From Gloeocapsopsis crepidinum LEGE 06123 (GTDB lineage: Bacteria; Cyanobacteriota; Cyanobacteriia; Cyanobacteriales; Chroococcidiopsidaceae): a stretch of DNA of 64,000 nt. The DNA is taken from contig NZ_JADEWN010000004.1 of NCBI RefSeq assembly GCF_015207655.1, positions 81,738-145,737 on the forward strand, read 5' to 3'. The notes below the pieces were generated by a model that saw only the letters and a list, made by a program, of their open reading frames with translations, searched no databases and was not told where the DNA came from. The stretch's first letter is position 1; each line of letters opens with the position of its first letter. Below are positions 27,711 through 37,592 of the stretch, in pieces. Position numbers and translations under genes: made by a program.

Positions 27711-28850
27711 TTGGTTGCCATCCCTGAAAAACAGCAACAACAAGTATCTGCTCATTCTAGCAATGACCGAGTTGCCGTCTTGCTGATGGGCTACGGCGAA
27801 GTCGAAAGTTACGAAGATTTTGCTAACTACAACGAACAAGCTTTAAATTTACTGACCGCTAAATTTGCCCCAGTACCAACATGGATTTATCCACCTTTAG
27901 CTAAAGTACTAGCGCTGTTTGATCGCCATGAGTGGGATCATCAACACGATCACTTTATCTCACCTCATAATGCCATTTTTGAACAGCAACGCGCAGGTAT
28001 TGAAAAGCACTTGCAACAACAGTGGGGAGATCGCGTTCAAGTATTCAAAGCATTTAACTTCTGCGCGCCCTTTCTCCCAGAACAAGTCTTAGCCGAGATT
28101 AAAGATCGAGGATTTGACAAAATTCTGATTTACCCCTTACTCGTTGTTGATTCAATTTTCACAAGCGGGATCGCAGTTGAACAAGTCAACAAAGCTTTAG
28201 CACTGACTGACGGTGAAGAACACTGGGTCAAAGCTCAACGTTATATTCCCTCTTTTTACAATGAATCTGCCTATATTGGTTTAATGGCACGTCTTGTTGA
28301 GGAAAAAATTGCTAGCGATCTGGCTGCAGCATACCTACCTTCACAAATTGGTATCGTGCTAATGAATCACGGCTGTCCGCACAAGGCAAAAGGATTTACT
28401 TCTGGAATTACAGAAAGTGAAGCACTATACGAGCAAGTCAGAGAACAATTAATCTACCGCTATCCTCTGATTTCTGTAGGCTGGCTGAACCATGACACGC
28501 CGCTGATTGAATGGACGCAGCCTAATGCGACAGTAGCTGCAAAAAACTTGATTGAACTTGGTGCTAAAGCGATCGTGTTTATGCCAATTGGCTTTGCTAC
28601 CGAAAATCATGAAACTTTACTCGATGTCGATCACATTATTCATGCTCTACAGCGCCAGCATAAAGATATCACTTATGTGCAAATGCCTTGTGTGAACGAC
28701 CACCCTGATTTTCTGAAAATGGCTGCAGAATGGGCTAATCCTCAAATTGCTGCTTTACTTTCAGAGCAAGCGATCGCAGTCAATCCTCACTTAGCAGCAG
28801 TACAGGCGCATCACCATCACCACCATCACCACGAACACCATCATCACTAA
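27711..28850 (+). CDS. Ferrochelatase-like protein with native His-rich tail
   Basis: A 379-residue protein of the ferrochelatase/HemH superfamily. VAVLLMGYGEVES at the start, GIVLMNHGCPHKAKGF and FATENHETLLDVDH hold the His and Glu that bind the metal in ferrochelatases. It lacks the C-terminal chlorophyll-binding helix of the standard cyanobacterial HemH. Instead the last 13 residues are eight His, one Glu and four His, a likely metal-storage or metal-delivery tail. It may be a second chelatase with another metal or porphyrin. The start is TTG 27711 with GAGGA at 27699-27703; the nearest ATG is followed by a stop. Confidence 0.8.
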   Translation: MVAIPEKQQQQVSAHSSNDRVAVLLMGYGEVESYEDFANYNEQALNLLTAKFAPVPTWIYPPLAKVLALFDRHEWDHQHDHFISPHNAIFEQQRAGIEKHLQQQWGDRVQVFKAFNFCAPFLPEQVLAEIKDRGFDKILIYPLLVVDSIFTSGIAVEQVNKALALTDGEEHWVKAQRYIPSFYNESAYIGLMARLVEEKIASDLAAAYLPSQIGIVLMNHGCPHKAKGFTSGITESEALYEQVREQLIYRYPLISVGWLNHDTPLIEWTQPNATVAAKNLIELGAKAIVFMPIGFATENHETLLDVDHIIHALQRQHKDITYVQMPCVNDHPDFLKMAAEWANPQIAALLSEQAIAVNPHLAAVQAHHHHHHHHEHHHH

Positions 28851-28865
28851 AAATATCTAGCTTTA

Positions 28866-28887
28866 GGGTAGGCTATCTTGCCTGCCC
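28866..28887. terminator. Stem-loop between convergent genes
   Basis: GGGTAGGC pairs with GCCTGCCC (one G-T wobble) around a six-base loop. It lies between the stops of the chelatase-like and Crp genes and could end transcription from both sides, but no T tract is present. Confidence 0.45.
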
Positions 28888-28894
28888 GAACAAC

Positions 28895-29479
28895 TTACTT
28901 AATTCTACTGATCTCAAACAAATCAGAATCATACAGAATAATGCTCCACCCCTGACGCAGTATTTTTCCTTCTATTGCCAATTGTTGTAACATTCTTGTC
29001 ACTGTTACTCTTGTTGAGCCAATTGTATCTGCTATGTCTTGATGAGTAATTGGTAAATCTATCTGCCGCCCCTGCTCAACATCACAACCAAACTTTTTAT
29101 TAAGCCAAATTAGGAACTCCCACAATCTCAGTGCAACTGATTCTCTGCGGATGATCCGGATTAATTCTTCAGTTTGTTGCATCTGCTGTACAATGTCTTC
29201 TAAGATGTTTCCCCATGTATGAGACGGTAAAGCGCTACACTCTACATCAGTCAAGCATTCAATCTGAAAAGGGCGAATACGAGATATTGCTTGCCCTACA
29301 ACTTCACCAGCTCCCCAATAACCTAAGACAATTAACGTACCATCTTCTGTCCACGTAGACGTGCGTACAATCCCGCGTTCAATTTTCCACAAAACTTCTG
29401 TTTGAAGAGGAATCTGTTTCCGGCGACGAAACGTGTACTTCGTAGAGGGTAAAGAAGGCTCTGAACCTGAGTCTGGCAT
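28895..29479 (-). CDS. Crp/Fnr family transcriptional regulator
   Basis: A 194-residue regulator. The first 110 residues form a shortened cyclic-nucleotide-like beta domain (VLWKIERGIVRTSTW; LGYWGAGEVVGQAIS), and the C-terminus is the Crp helix-turn-helix: LPITHQDIADTIGSTRVTVTRM. The recognition helix is very like that of NtcA, but the N-terminal domain is shorter and differs, so this is not NtcA itself. The effector cannot be told. It stands alone. Confidence 0.88.
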   Translation of the reverse strand: MPDSGSEPSLPSTKYTFRRRKQIPLQTEVLWKIERGIVRTSTWTEDGTLIVLGYWGAGEVVGQAISRIRPFQIECLTDVECSALPSHTWGNILEDIVQQMQQTEELIRIIRRESVALRLWEFLIWLNKKFGCDVEQGRQIDLPITHQDIADTIGSTRVTVTRMLQQLAIEGKILRQGWSIILYDSDLFEISRIK

Positions 29480-29770
29480 TGCAATACTCTCTCACAGTAC
29501 GAAAAGTACATCTATTACACTGTTATCACGCTATTGCAGTCTTCTTCGGCAATCAATAGTAATTTTACGGAAATATTTAGGTAGATTTCAAAACTCATCA
29601 AAAAAAACAATAAAATTACGATTGTGGATTAATTGAATATAAAGCTATAATAGAAAATTTTGTTATTATCAAAGTCAAGATACCCTGCAAGCAACTGGTC
29701 TAAAGTTTTATGATGTTAACTATGACCAATTGCTATAACAGGAAACACATAACCTCAATCAGAGCTTACG

Positions 29771-30316
29771 CTATGCAACGTCTTGCAGCTTGCGTGTATT
29801 TTCTACTAAACTCTGAGCAAATTGATCAAAACGCTGGGAAAGTTTTTCATCTAAAATTTTTCCATCAGAACTGAAAGCTTTCCATGCTTGTCCGACTGCA
29901 ATTTGTTCGGGAATTACCCAAGCGTGTACCCAACGCATAATGACTCGCAAATCATTTAATGCGTTGCTATTAGACTGACCTCCGAGAACGCTAATCAATC
30001 CAACAACTTTGCTATCTAGCTGCTCAAAGCTCATCAGGTCTAGAGCGTTCTTTAGGACACCACTTACACTACCGTGATACTCTGGAGTCGCCAAAATTAA
30101 GCCGTTAGCATGCTTGACTGTATTCTGCAGTTTGGCTACATCAGGATAGTCTAAATAGTCATCTCCTCCATCGCAAAATGGTAATTTCATTTGCCTAAGA
30201 TCGAGAACTTCGACTTCTGTACCCAAAGCCTCAATTCGCCTTGCTGCTAAGCTTAAAGCCAGTTGGCTATAAGAGTCAGGTCTTAAACTACCACCAATTC
30301 CTACAATTTTTACCAT
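29771..30316 (-). CDS. NAD(P)H-dependent FMN reductase
   Basis: A 181-residue flavodoxin-fold reductase. GIGGSLRPDSYSQLAL binds the FMN phosphate and TPEYHGSVSGVLKNALDL covers the isoalloxazine ring, both hallmarks of the NADPH-dependent FMN reductase family (SsuE/ArsH-related/azoreductase). It is cytoplasmic. The possible substrates include free FMN, quinones and chromate. It is divergent from ftsH with about 360 bases between. Confidence 0.9.
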   Translation of the reverse strand: MVKIVGIGGSLRPDSYSQLALSLAARRIEALGTEVEVLDLRQMKLPFCDGGDDYLDYPDVAKLQNTVKHANGLILATPEYHGSVSGVLKNALDLMSFEQLDSKVVGLISVLGGQSNSNALNDLRVIMRWVHAWVIPEQIAVGQAWKAFSSDGKILDEKLSQRFDQFAQSLVENTRKLQDVA

Positions 30317-30674
30317 TGAATTGCTCCTTGAAGAAGTTTACTAAAACGCTAATTAATCTCGTTAATACTTAAATACGGTTATCCATCTTCGGAGCAAAAT
30401 CCTTGATTGAGTGCAATGTCTAAACAGTTCTTTTTCGTCAACTTGTGTAAACGAAGTCGTTATGAGTATGGTTTAATTATAGGGAACTTATTACGGTTGT
30501 GTCAAATCTCAAGTTATGCCAGCACAAGAAATTGAGCTATTAGTGATACTAGAGGTAGTTATAGGAAAGCTAAACTAGATCTTGACAAGATACATTTTAA
30601 ATTTTTATTCACGCTCAGGCAGAACGCTCAAATGCAAGTGCTTGGGTTAAAGCAGTAGACAAAGGGCAATCAAT
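30317..30674 (+). other. Divergent intergenic region, FMN reductase / ftsH
   Basis: No gene is visible. A TTGACA at 30582-30587 could be a minus-35 element for ftsH, but no convincing minus-10 hexamer sits at 16-18 bases from it. Confidence 0.35.
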
Positions 30675-32561
30675 ATGAGAGGTTCGCAAAAAAAAGCATT
30701 GATGCGCCAAAGACCGGCAAGCGGTTTAGCTTTTACTGGTGCGATCGCCGCAGGCTGGATTATGTTACAGTCTACGCTCGTGGCAAGCCCAGCACTAGCG
30801 CAAAGAAGAGAGCCTAACGCTCTGACATATGGTGAATTACTAGAAAGAATTGATGCAGGTCAAGTCGAACGAGTTGAAATTGATCCAACTCAACGAGTTG
30901 CTAGAGTTCAACTTGAAGGACAACAAGCAGATGCTCCACCGCAAGAGATCCCACTACTCGACCAAAATCCAGAATTAACTGAAAGACTGCGGGCGAACCA
31001 AGTTGATTTTGAAGTAAGGTCTTCTGCTGATAGTAGAGTTGCCATTGGCATCTTGGCAAACTTGCTATGGATTTTGCCATTGATGGCTTTGATGTTATTG
31101 TTTTTACGGCGATCGAGCAACGCATCCAATCAAGCAATGAACTTTGGTAAATCCCGCGCTCGATTTCAAATGGAATCAAAAACTGGGATTACCTTTGTTG
31201 ATGTTGCTGGAATTGAAGAAGCAAAAGAAGAACTACAAGAAGTCGTCACCTTCCTCAAACAACCTGAACGCTTTACAGCAATTGGTGCCAGAATTCCCAA
31301 AGGTGTGCTGTTAGTCGGACCGCCAGGAACAGGTAAAACACTTCTGGCTAAAGCGATCGCCGGAGAAGCTGGAGTGCCATTTTTCAGTATTTCTGGTAGC
31401 GAATTTGTCGAAATGTTTGTTGGTGTTGGTGCTTCCCGCGTCCGTGACTTATTCAAAAAAGCCAAAGACAACGCGCCTTGCTTGATCTTCATTGATGAGA
31501 TTGATGCTGTAGGAAGACAACGCGGAACCGGAATTGGTGGCGGAAACGACGAGCGCGAGCAAACTCTCAATCAGCTTCTCACAGAAATGGACGGATTTGA
31601 AGGCAATACAGGAATTATCATTATTGCCGCAACGAACCGTCCTGATGTTTTAGATTCTGCATTACTGCGTCCTGGAAGATTTGACCGTCAAGTTATTGTG
31701 GATGCTCCCGACCTCAAAGGACGTCAAGAAATCCTCCAAGTTCATGCACGAAATAAGAAACTGGACGCGAATGTGTCATTAGACGCAGTAGCAAGACGGA
31801 CACCAGGATTTACAGGCGCAGATTTAGCCAACTTGCTCAACGAGGCGGCAATTTTGACAGCCAGACGACGTAAAGAAGCAATCTCATTGTTAGAGATTGA
31901 TGATGCGATTGACCGAGTTGTAGCGGGGATGGAAGGAACACCACTAGTCGATAGCAAGAGCAAACGCTTAATTGCCTACCACGAAGTAGGTCATGCATTG
32001 CTGGCTACGCTCTTAAAAGATCACGATCCCGTGCAGAAAGTTACACTGATTCCACGCGGACAAGCCAGAGGACTAACATGGTTTACTCCTAATGAAGACC
32101 AAGGGTTAATTTCTCGCGCTCAGCTTTTAGCAAGAGTTACTGCAACGCTTGGCGGACGAGCAGCCGAAGAAATTGTGTTTGGGAAAGAAGAAGTTACAAC
32201 TGGTGCAGGTCAAGATTTGCAACAACTGACCAACTTAGCAAAGCAGATGGTAACTCGCTTTGGCATGTCTGACTTAGGTTTGCTTGCACTTGAGAATCAG
32301 AACAGCGAGGTCTTTCTAGGGCGCGACTTAATGACTCGCTCAGAATATTCTGAGGAAATTACAGCACGTGTAGATGCTCAAATTAGGCAGATTATTTCCC
32401 ATTGCCACCAACAAGCGTTGAAACTTCTTCAAGACAACCGCGTTCTTATGGATCGATTGGTAGATTTACTTATCGAACAAGAAACAATTGACGGCGATGA
32501 ATTTCGGAAAATCGTAGCAGAGTACAAGCAATCTCAACAAGATGTACTTGTTGCTAGTTGA
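30675..32561 (+). CDS. ftsH: ATP-dependent zinc metalloprotease FtsH
   Basis: A 628-residue membrane AAA protease. The first helix (about 17-36) ends in a possible ALA cleavage site, then a lumenal or periplasmic domain, a second helix (about 122-144) and the AAA domain with GPPGTGKT (215-222), [15 protein letters not shown] and ATNRPDVLD. The protease site is HEVGH at 436-440. FtsH hexamers degrade damaged membrane proteins; in cyanobacteria they take part in photosystem II repair. Cyanobacteria have about four FtsH paralogues, and I cannot say with certainty which this is. A clear terminator follows. Confidence 0.97.
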   Translation: MRGSQKKALMRQRPASGLAFTGAIAAGWIMLQSTLVASPALAQRREPNALTYGELLERIDAGQVERVEIDPTQRVARVQLEGQQADAPPQEIPLLDQNPELTERLRANQVDFEVRSSADSRVAIGILANLLWILPLMALMLLFLRRSSNASNQAMNFGKSRARFQMESKTGITFVDVAGIEEAKEELQEVVTFLKQPERFTAIGARIPKGVLLVGPPGTGKTLLAKAIAGEAGVPFFSISGSEFVEMFVGVGASRVRDLFKKAKDNAPCLIFIDEIDAVGRQRGTGIGGGNDEREQTLNQLLTEMDGFEGNTGIIIIAATNRPDVLDSALLRPGRFDRQVIVDAPDLKGRQEILQVHARNKKLDANVSLDAVARRTPGFTGADLANLLNEAAILTARRRKEAISLLEIDDAIDRVVAGMEGTPLVDSKSKRLIAYHEVGHALLATLLKDHDPVQKVTLIPRGQARGLTWFTPNEDQGLISRAQLLARVTATLGGRAAEEIVFGKEEVTTGAGQDLQQLTNLAKQMVTRFGMSDLGLLALENQNSEVFLGRDLMTRSEYSEEITARVDAQIRQIISHCHQQALKLLQDNRVLMDRLVDLLIEQETIDGDEFRKIVAEYKQSQQDVLVAS

Positions 32562-32587
32562 TGACAACTAGAATACTCTGAAAGTTG

Positions 32588-32623
32588 AAAGCCGATAAGT
32601 TTCATAGAACTCATCGGCTTTTT
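32588..32623 (+). terminator. Rho-independent terminator of ftsH
   Basis: AAAGCCGAT pairs with ATCGGCTTT, with an AGTT/AACT extension towards the loop, and ends in five Ts. It starts 26 bases after the ftsH stop. Confidence 0.85.
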
Positions 32624-32738
32624 GTCAAGGTTGTGAAATAAAAAGAAATTTATTAAGACTTTTAGTTGTTCTTTTCTGACTTGAACCAAGTACACAATTT
32701 CCTACGTGCTCTGTTCAAAGCATAGAATAGGTAACAAA

Positions 32739-33407
32739 TTATTGAATTTTGGCTGAAGATTGTAGCGATCTCCCTGATTGCTGAGCATACATAGCTCTCA
32801 GAACAAGTGCGGGATCTACATAATTATTTGCGTACTTAAGTCCCCAGTGAAGATGAGGACCTGTAGTTCGTCCAGTCATTCCTATTCGACCAATTCGTAC
32901 GCCACTGTTAATATACTGACCCTCCCAAATTTGAATTCCACCCTCACGGTCAATGAAGTAGCGATTACCACCTTGAGCTTCAACATGACCTTTCATATGA
33001 CAATAGGTATGTTCCCAATCACCTGATCGAACAACAATATGAGTTCCACAAGCTGTACGATCCGAGACTTTAATAACTTTTCCTGACCACCAGTTACGAA
33101 TATAGCTTCCTTGGGGTGCTGCAAAGTCTAGCCCTCTATGAAACTCCCATCCTGACCCACCAGTAGCAGAACGACGATAACCAAAGGGAGAAGAATAAGC
33201 TTGAAAATTTTCTACAGGGAATGAGGCGCTTTGCCAAGTACTACTTGTGGCAACCTGGTTTTGTTCAGCAGCGACAGCTTGAGTCATGTGTTGTTGCCAA
33301 ATCAAGCTTGATGCACTCAATATTCCTAATACAGCAAGCAAAAGACTTTTTTTAAAACGAGCACGAATTTTCAGGGGTTGACGACTAGATGCAGACGCTT
33401 GCTTCAT
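32739..33407 (-). CDS. M23 family metallopeptidase
   Basis: A 222-residue secreted or membrane-anchored LytM/peptidase M23 protein. A hydrophobic segment (about 22-45, LLLAVLGILSASSLIWQ) is followed by the zinc peptidase domain with HRGLDFAAPQG (first His and Asp), HTYCHM and GPHLHWGL (the final HxH). Such enzymes cut peptide crosslinks of peptidoglycan or activate amidases. All metal ligands are present, so it is probably active. A Fur-like word lies about 115 bases upstream. Confidence 0.92.
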   Translation of the reverse strand: MKQASASSRQPLKIRARFKKSLLLAVLGILSASSLIWQQHMTQAVAAEQNQVATSSTWQSASFPVENFQAYSSPFGYRRSATGGSGWEFHRGLDFAAPQGSYIRNWWSGKVIKVSDRTACGTHIVVRSGDWEHTYCHMKGHVEAQGGNRYFIDREGGIQIWEGQYINSGVRIGRIGMTGRTTGPHLHWGLKYANNYVDPALVLRAMYAQQSGRSLQSSAKIQ

Positions 33408-34121
33408 ACTTTCACTCCTTAATGTAGATATCCGTCTTCGGTTAGTAGCTTTGACAATTCATCATCTGTATTATCTTTTTGATTTGGCAATACTAATAGC
33501 CTTATCAGTTTGAATAATCATTTGATAATCATTTTTACTCTGTACAAAGAGCGATCGCCTGTTTAACAACAAACAACTGTGAATCCTTCAAAGAACTATT
33601 GAGTTTCCTGAAAAAGCAAAAGTTCCCTTCCCTGATGACAACACTTTTTATCATTTTTTAACGATGTCTTTTTATAGACGAGGCTATGATTAACTTTTGT
33701 TAAGTAACCTGTTATAGCAGACATTAAAAGAAATTAGCGTCAGATCCACTTGTTATCCAAGCGCAATTCTACTGATAAATTTTGCTAAATTTATACTAAA
33801 AAGCTACTACTAAAGCCGGAAATATACGGTAGTAAAATAGACTAATTCTGTGTCTATAATTAAGGAATTTACTAAATTCTGATTGAAGCTAAAAATTCAG
33901 TAAGTTTAGTTTAAGTATTTTGTTTTGCTTTGAATTGACAATTGAAAAGACGTACATCTTGATTGAAATTAACGCGAATGAGAAAGATAGGTGCAGCCTT
34001 CCTATTGATGTCGTGATTGAATCACGAGCTACTTCTACCAATATCAGCTCGTTACGTCAGTCTCCACTGTCGTATTCTTGCAAAACAGTATGGATCTATC
34101 TGCTTTTATCTAGTATTGAAG
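33408..34121. other. Gene-free stretch between M23 peptidase and tRNA-Leu(CAA)
   Basis: About 714 bases, AT-rich, with no convincing gene. A small open frame of 76 codons (33920-34150) runs into the tRNA gene and has no coding character. It holds one HIP1 site near 33550 and a Fur-like word at 33523-33537. I see no clear promoter. Confidence 0.5.
33523..33537. promoter_or_regulatory. Weak Fur-like box
   Basis: TGATAATCATTTTTA matches 12 of 14 defined positions of the 7-1-7 Fur consensus. It lies in AT-rich DNA and no iron gene is adjacent, so the match could be chance. The nearest downstream gene is the M23 peptidase. Confidence 0.3.
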
Positions 34122-34205
34122 TGGGCAGGAGGAGAATCGAACTCCTATGACCGCAAGGTCGCCACATTTTGAGTGTGGTGCGTCTACCAGTTTCGCCACC
34201 CGCCC
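34122..34205 (-). tRNA. trnL-CAA: tRNA-Leu (anticodon CAA)
   Basis: An 84-base tRNA on the minus strand. The acceptor GGGCGGG pairs with CCTGCCC, the anticodon stem CCACA/TGTGG encloses the loop CTCAAAA with anticodon CAA, and the long variable arm (class II) marks it as leucine. The T loop is GTTCGATTC. The discriminator is A; CCA is not encoded. Its 5' 22 bases overlap the end of the M48 peptidase gene. Confidence 0.95.
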
Positions 34206-35056
34206 TTGGGTGCAGCTTTATGATTATAGTGCATAGTGTGACTTTCTAACAAGTTTTGATAATCTCGACTTGATGCCCAGCGATCTATTTCTCTTGCGCG
34301 TAGTACTGGTAATGGATGAGTTAATTGAGATGTCCGCGCTGATTTTAAGACTTCTCCCATTTCAGTATTACTGATATCGTCATAGGCACGTGCTTGAGCG
34401 AGAAAAGCATCTAAATTGAGTTGCGGTGCTAGTGTTGGCGAACCGCCAGACAACTTCATCAAAAGTGACATCACAATTTTGGGATCTTGAGTTGCAAGTA
34501 ATGCCGCGCGATCGCACGTAAATTCTGCACATCTTACCCACTCTAAAAGTTGTGCTTGCAGTGCTTGAGCAACAAAGCCACCAAAATTTGGTAACTGCCC
34601 TGCTGCTAAGACCACCAAATTTACTAAGGTAAGATACACTCCATGATCGCATTTAAGATGACCTAATTCATGAGCAATAACTGCTTGAATTTCCTCTGGA
34701 GTCAGCAACTCTAACAAAGAAGTATGTATGACAATAAATGGCTGCTTTCCACGCATAGCAAACGTGTAAGCATTGGGTACTGGATGTTGACGGACATACA
34801 ATTGTGGTGGTTCAAGATCCAATACTCGACAAGCTTCTACTAGCAGCTTGTGAAACTGAGGTAGTTGTTGCTCTCCCACCAGAATACTTGAGGCAATATT
34901 TTCTACATAAAAAAACTGTTCTGCCATTTGCCCTAGCAGATTACGCACTAAAATATCAACGCCAGGAATCTGCTTGAGAGCTTTGGTGGCTTCTAAATCT
35001 AATGGATGACGAAACTCGTCGGCTTTTAAACCAATTAGCTGAATTGTAGAAAACAT
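34184..35056 (-). CDS. M48 family metallopeptidase
   Basis: A 290-residue zinc protease of the M48 (HtpX/Ste24-like) family. The zinc site is HELGH at 129-133 inside VIAHELGHLKCDHG, with the third ligand region CAEFTCDRAALLA. Unlike HtpX it has only weak hydrophobic segments. The last seven codons (KGGWRNW) and the TAG stop lie inside the tRNA-Leu gene on the same strand: the stop is the TAG of the tRNA D loop. The start is the ATG at 35056. Confidence 0.9.
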   Translation of the reverse strand: MFSTIQLIGLKADEFRHPLDLEATKALKQIPGVDILVRNLLGQMAEQFFYVENIASSILVGEQQLPQFHKLLVEACRVLDLEPPQLYVRQHPVPNAYTFAMRGKQPFIVIHTSLLELLTPEEIQAVIAHELGHLKCDHGVYLTLVNLVVLAAGQLPNFGGFVAQALQAQLLEWVRCAEFTCDRAALLATQDPKIVMSLLMKLSGGSPTLAPQLNLDAFLAQARAYDDISNTEMGEVLKSARTSQLTHPLPVLRAREIDRWASSRDYQNLLESHTMHYNHKAAPKGGWRNW

Positions 35057-35427
35057 GCGTCGTTTTAGCTTGAGAAAGAATAAAGGAATTGCTGCTAGGT
35101 GTGACTAGCCTAATGCGATGTTATGTGTTCAGTATAACGAACAAAGCTTTTCCACTAAGGTTTGACAATCATTTACTACAAGCACTTGAAAAGCTATAGG
35201 CAAGTACAAAGACATTGCCAGTTCAAGTCTAGCCTCTTGTATTGGTCGATAAACCTACCCGACTTCCGGTATACACTAAATGTCAAATCTTTACTGATCT
35301 CAGCGTATTTTCATTTAAGATATAGCGCTCATAGTATAGTTAAAACCTGAAGTCAGTAGTCGTAAAACCACATAGATGACACCAAAAGTGGAAAAAACTT
35401 GCTAGTTCTTCTACAGCTACAAAAATG
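35057..35427. other. Intergenic region between M48 peptidase and murA
   Basis: About 370 bases with no gene, no clear terminator for murA and no recognisable regulatory element. Confidence 0.4.
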
Positions 35428-36819
35428 TCAATCCTTTTCAGATAAAACGGGATCGCTGGTCAAACAAACACCACTGATATCTCCAATCGCGGGAATGCGT
35501 TCTAGTTTTGCGCCTAACGCTAGCAGTTTAGTTTCTATTTGTTCATATCCTCGGTCTAGATGGTGCAAGCACTGAATGCTCGTTTTACCATCAGCTGCTA
35601 ATCCTGCTAAAACAAGTGCTGCAGAAGCACGGAGGTCAGTTGCTACTACTGGTGCACCGGATAACATAGAAACTCCTCGCACGAGTGCGTGGTTGCCTTT
35701 AACGCGAATATCTGCACCCATACGATTAAGTTCTGCTACATGACGCATGCGGTTTTCAAAGACCGTTTCTGTGATTAAGCTATTGCCTTCACTCAGCGTT
35801 AGTAAAGCCATAAACTGTGCTTGCATATCAGTAGGAAACCCAGGATAAGGCAAGGTTTCAATGTCGGTTGCTTTAATGCTGTCTCCAGGAAGAATCCGCA
35901 AGCAGTCGGATGATTCAGTGATAATTTGAGCACCAGTTTCTTGGAGTTTAGCAATAACCGCAGTCAGATGTTCGGGAACAACTGGAGATAAACTAATTTC
36001 AGAATGTGTAATTGCACCTGCGACTAGGAAAGTTCCAGCCTCAATCCGGTCTGGATTAATCGTATAGTCTGTCGAATGCAAGCTGGGAACTCCAGCGATT
36101 GTAATTGTATTTGTTCCTGCTCCTCGGATGCGAGCGCCCATTGCTTGACAGAAATTTGCTAAGTCTACAACTTCTGGCTCTTGTGCTGCATTTTCAATTG
36201 TTGTTTCTCCCTCTGCCAGAGTAGCAGCCATCATAATCGTTTCTGTAGCACCAACGCTGGGATAATCTAAGTAAATTTTTGCTCCTCTTAACTTGCGTTG
36301 ACTACCAGTCACATAGGCATGGACAATACCATGTTCAATTTGAACATCAGCTCCCATTGCTTGTAAACCCCGAACATGAAGGTCAACAGGTCGAGCGCCA
36401 ATAGTACAACCACCAGGTAGAGGAATGCGTGCTACTCCCAATCTTGCCAGTAATGGACCAATGATGAAGAAACTCGCTCGCAGCTGGCTAACTATTTCGT
36501 AAGGAGCTTTAGAGTGACTAATCGTACTGGCATTAATGTCTAAAACATCTTGCTGATGATCAATCTTGACTCCCAAAGCCGTTAAAATCTGCTCCATTCG
36601 CATAACGTCTACTAGTTTAGGAACATTGCGAATGCGGCAATCTTGAGGACAAAGCAGAGCTGCGGCTATGATTGTCAGCGCAGAATTTTTTGCTCCACTA
36701 ATATTGACATGACCTTTAAGAGGATGCTTTCCCCAAATCTGTAGAACAGCAGCGTCAGCATCAGACTGTGTGTGTGTGTCTTTCAAACCATGAGAGGTAG
36801 TAATAGGTCTATCCTCCAT
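35428..36819 (-). CDS. murA: UDP-N-acetylglucosamine 1-carboxyvinyltransferase
   Basis: A 463-residue MurA, which transfers enolpyruvate from phosphoenolpyruvate to UDP-GlcNAc in the first committed step of peptidoglycan synthesis. [10 protein letters not shown] binds the substrate, and the loop [18 protein letters not shown] carries the catalytic Cys (about residue 138), the residue blocked by fosfomycin. There is an N-terminal extension of about 25 residues before [14 protein letters not shown] compared with the usual 420-residue enzyme. Monocistronic. Confidence 0.97.
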   Translation of the reverse strand: MEDRPITTSHGLKDTHTQSDADAAVLQIWGKHPLKGHVNISGAKNSALTIIAAALLCPQDCRIRNVPKLVDVMRMEQILTALGVKIDHQQDVLDINASTISHSKAPYEIVSQLRASFFIIGPLLARLGVARIPLPGGCTIGARPVDLHVRGLQAMGADVQIEHGIVHAYVTGSQRKLRGAKIYLDYPSVGATETIMMAATLAEGETTIENAAQEPEVVDLANFCQAMGARIRGAGTNTITIAGVPSLHSTDYTINPDRIEAGTFLVAGAITHSEISLSPVVPEHLTAVIAKLQETGAQIITESSDCLRILPGDSIKATDIETLPYPGFPTDMQAQFMALLTLSEGNSLITETVFENRMRHVAELNRMGADIRVKGNHALVRGVSMLSGAPVVATDLRASAALVLAGLAADGKTSIQCLHHLDRGYEQIETKLLALGAKLERIPAIGDISGVCLTSDPVLSEKD

Positions 36820-37110
36820 AAATAATTAAGTACTTTTACAAGTTCAAAGTTGGTTTTGATTCTACATTGACATTTGCAAAAGTTAAACATTGTGAGTCAT
36901 CGCATATTAATTTCATCGTGTTTTTAAGAAAAGAGTATTTACACGATTGTTTTATGCTTTCATGTATGGTAAGGAAGTAAATTTCAAATAGGATTGCATC
37001 TAGGGCAACTGATGTCATGTTAATTGTCTTTTCTACTGGTACAAATCATTATCCGCTTGACTTTTAGCAGAAATTAAGACATAATAAAAAGCTGGCTTAT
37101 TAAAAACTGT

Positions 37111-37192
37111 GCGGAACTGGCGGAATTGGCAGACGCGCTAGATTCAGGTTCTAGTGCCGCAAGGCTTCCGGGTTCAAGTCCCGGGTTCCGCA
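37111..37192 (+). tRNA. trnL-CAG: tRNA-Leu (anticodon CAG)
   Basis: An 82-base class II tRNA. The acceptor GCGGAAC pairs with GTTCCGC, the anticodon stem CTAGA/TCTAG encloses TTCAGGT with anticodon CAG, and a long variable arm (TGCCGCAAGGC) follows. The T loop is GTTCAAGTC and the discriminator A; CCA is not encoded. The degraded accessory genes begin 60 bases after its 3' end. Confidence 0.95.
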
Positions 37193-37254
37193 TCCGTCTT
37201 CTAAACGTTTCTGGATTAACCGAGAAAGCGGTTTGAATAACTTTAAGATGGGTT

Positions 37255-37592
37255 TTATGCTCTAAGTAGAAATGCTGCTAAAGAAACGTGCAATCTAGTT
37301 GGTTTGATACCTTCATTAGCAATCAAGTTAAGCCTATTAGTATCCCCCACTAGGTGAGTAACAAAATTGCCATCATCTAATTTTGCTTGTTCTCCATCTG
37401 TGTAATCCCACAAAAGCTTCTGTACTTGTTTCCTTTCCTTGCAGGTATTCAATTTTTTAAAAGTATTTCTTACCGTAGCTGGCTCTATACCATTAGGAAA
37501 ACGCTTCATCTGGCTGACTCGGCGGTTAATTCTACTAATGCGATCGCAGGGAATTGTGTGAAGTAACTTGCCTTCTAGCTCCCCTTTCAAGC
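37255..37592 (-). pseudogene. 3' fragment of an unrecognised gene, cut by the ISAs1-like element
   Basis: An open frame of about 110 codons, ending at 37255, whose upstream reading runs directly into the end of the insertion element at 37593. The only starts are TTG codons in the element or at the junction. The residues (RINRRVSQMKRFPNGIEP; LLWDYTDGEQAKLDDGNF) look coding, but I do not recognise a family. It is probably the 3' remnant of a gene interrupted by the insertion or by an associated deletion. Confidence 0.4.

Noticed and set aside
31166..31570. 134-codon open frame antisense to ftsH
   Set aside because: Lies fully inside the conserved AAA region of ftsH; serine/proline-rich translation is typical of an antisense shadow.
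33920..34150. Open frame of 76 codons upstream of tRNA-Leu(CAA)
   Set aside because: It runs into the tRNA gene on the opposite strand, shows no known motif and has no ribosome binding site.
36836..37018. 60-codon open frame between murA and tRNA-Leu(CAG)
   Set aside because: No motif and no start context; AT-rich chance frame in the murA upstream region.
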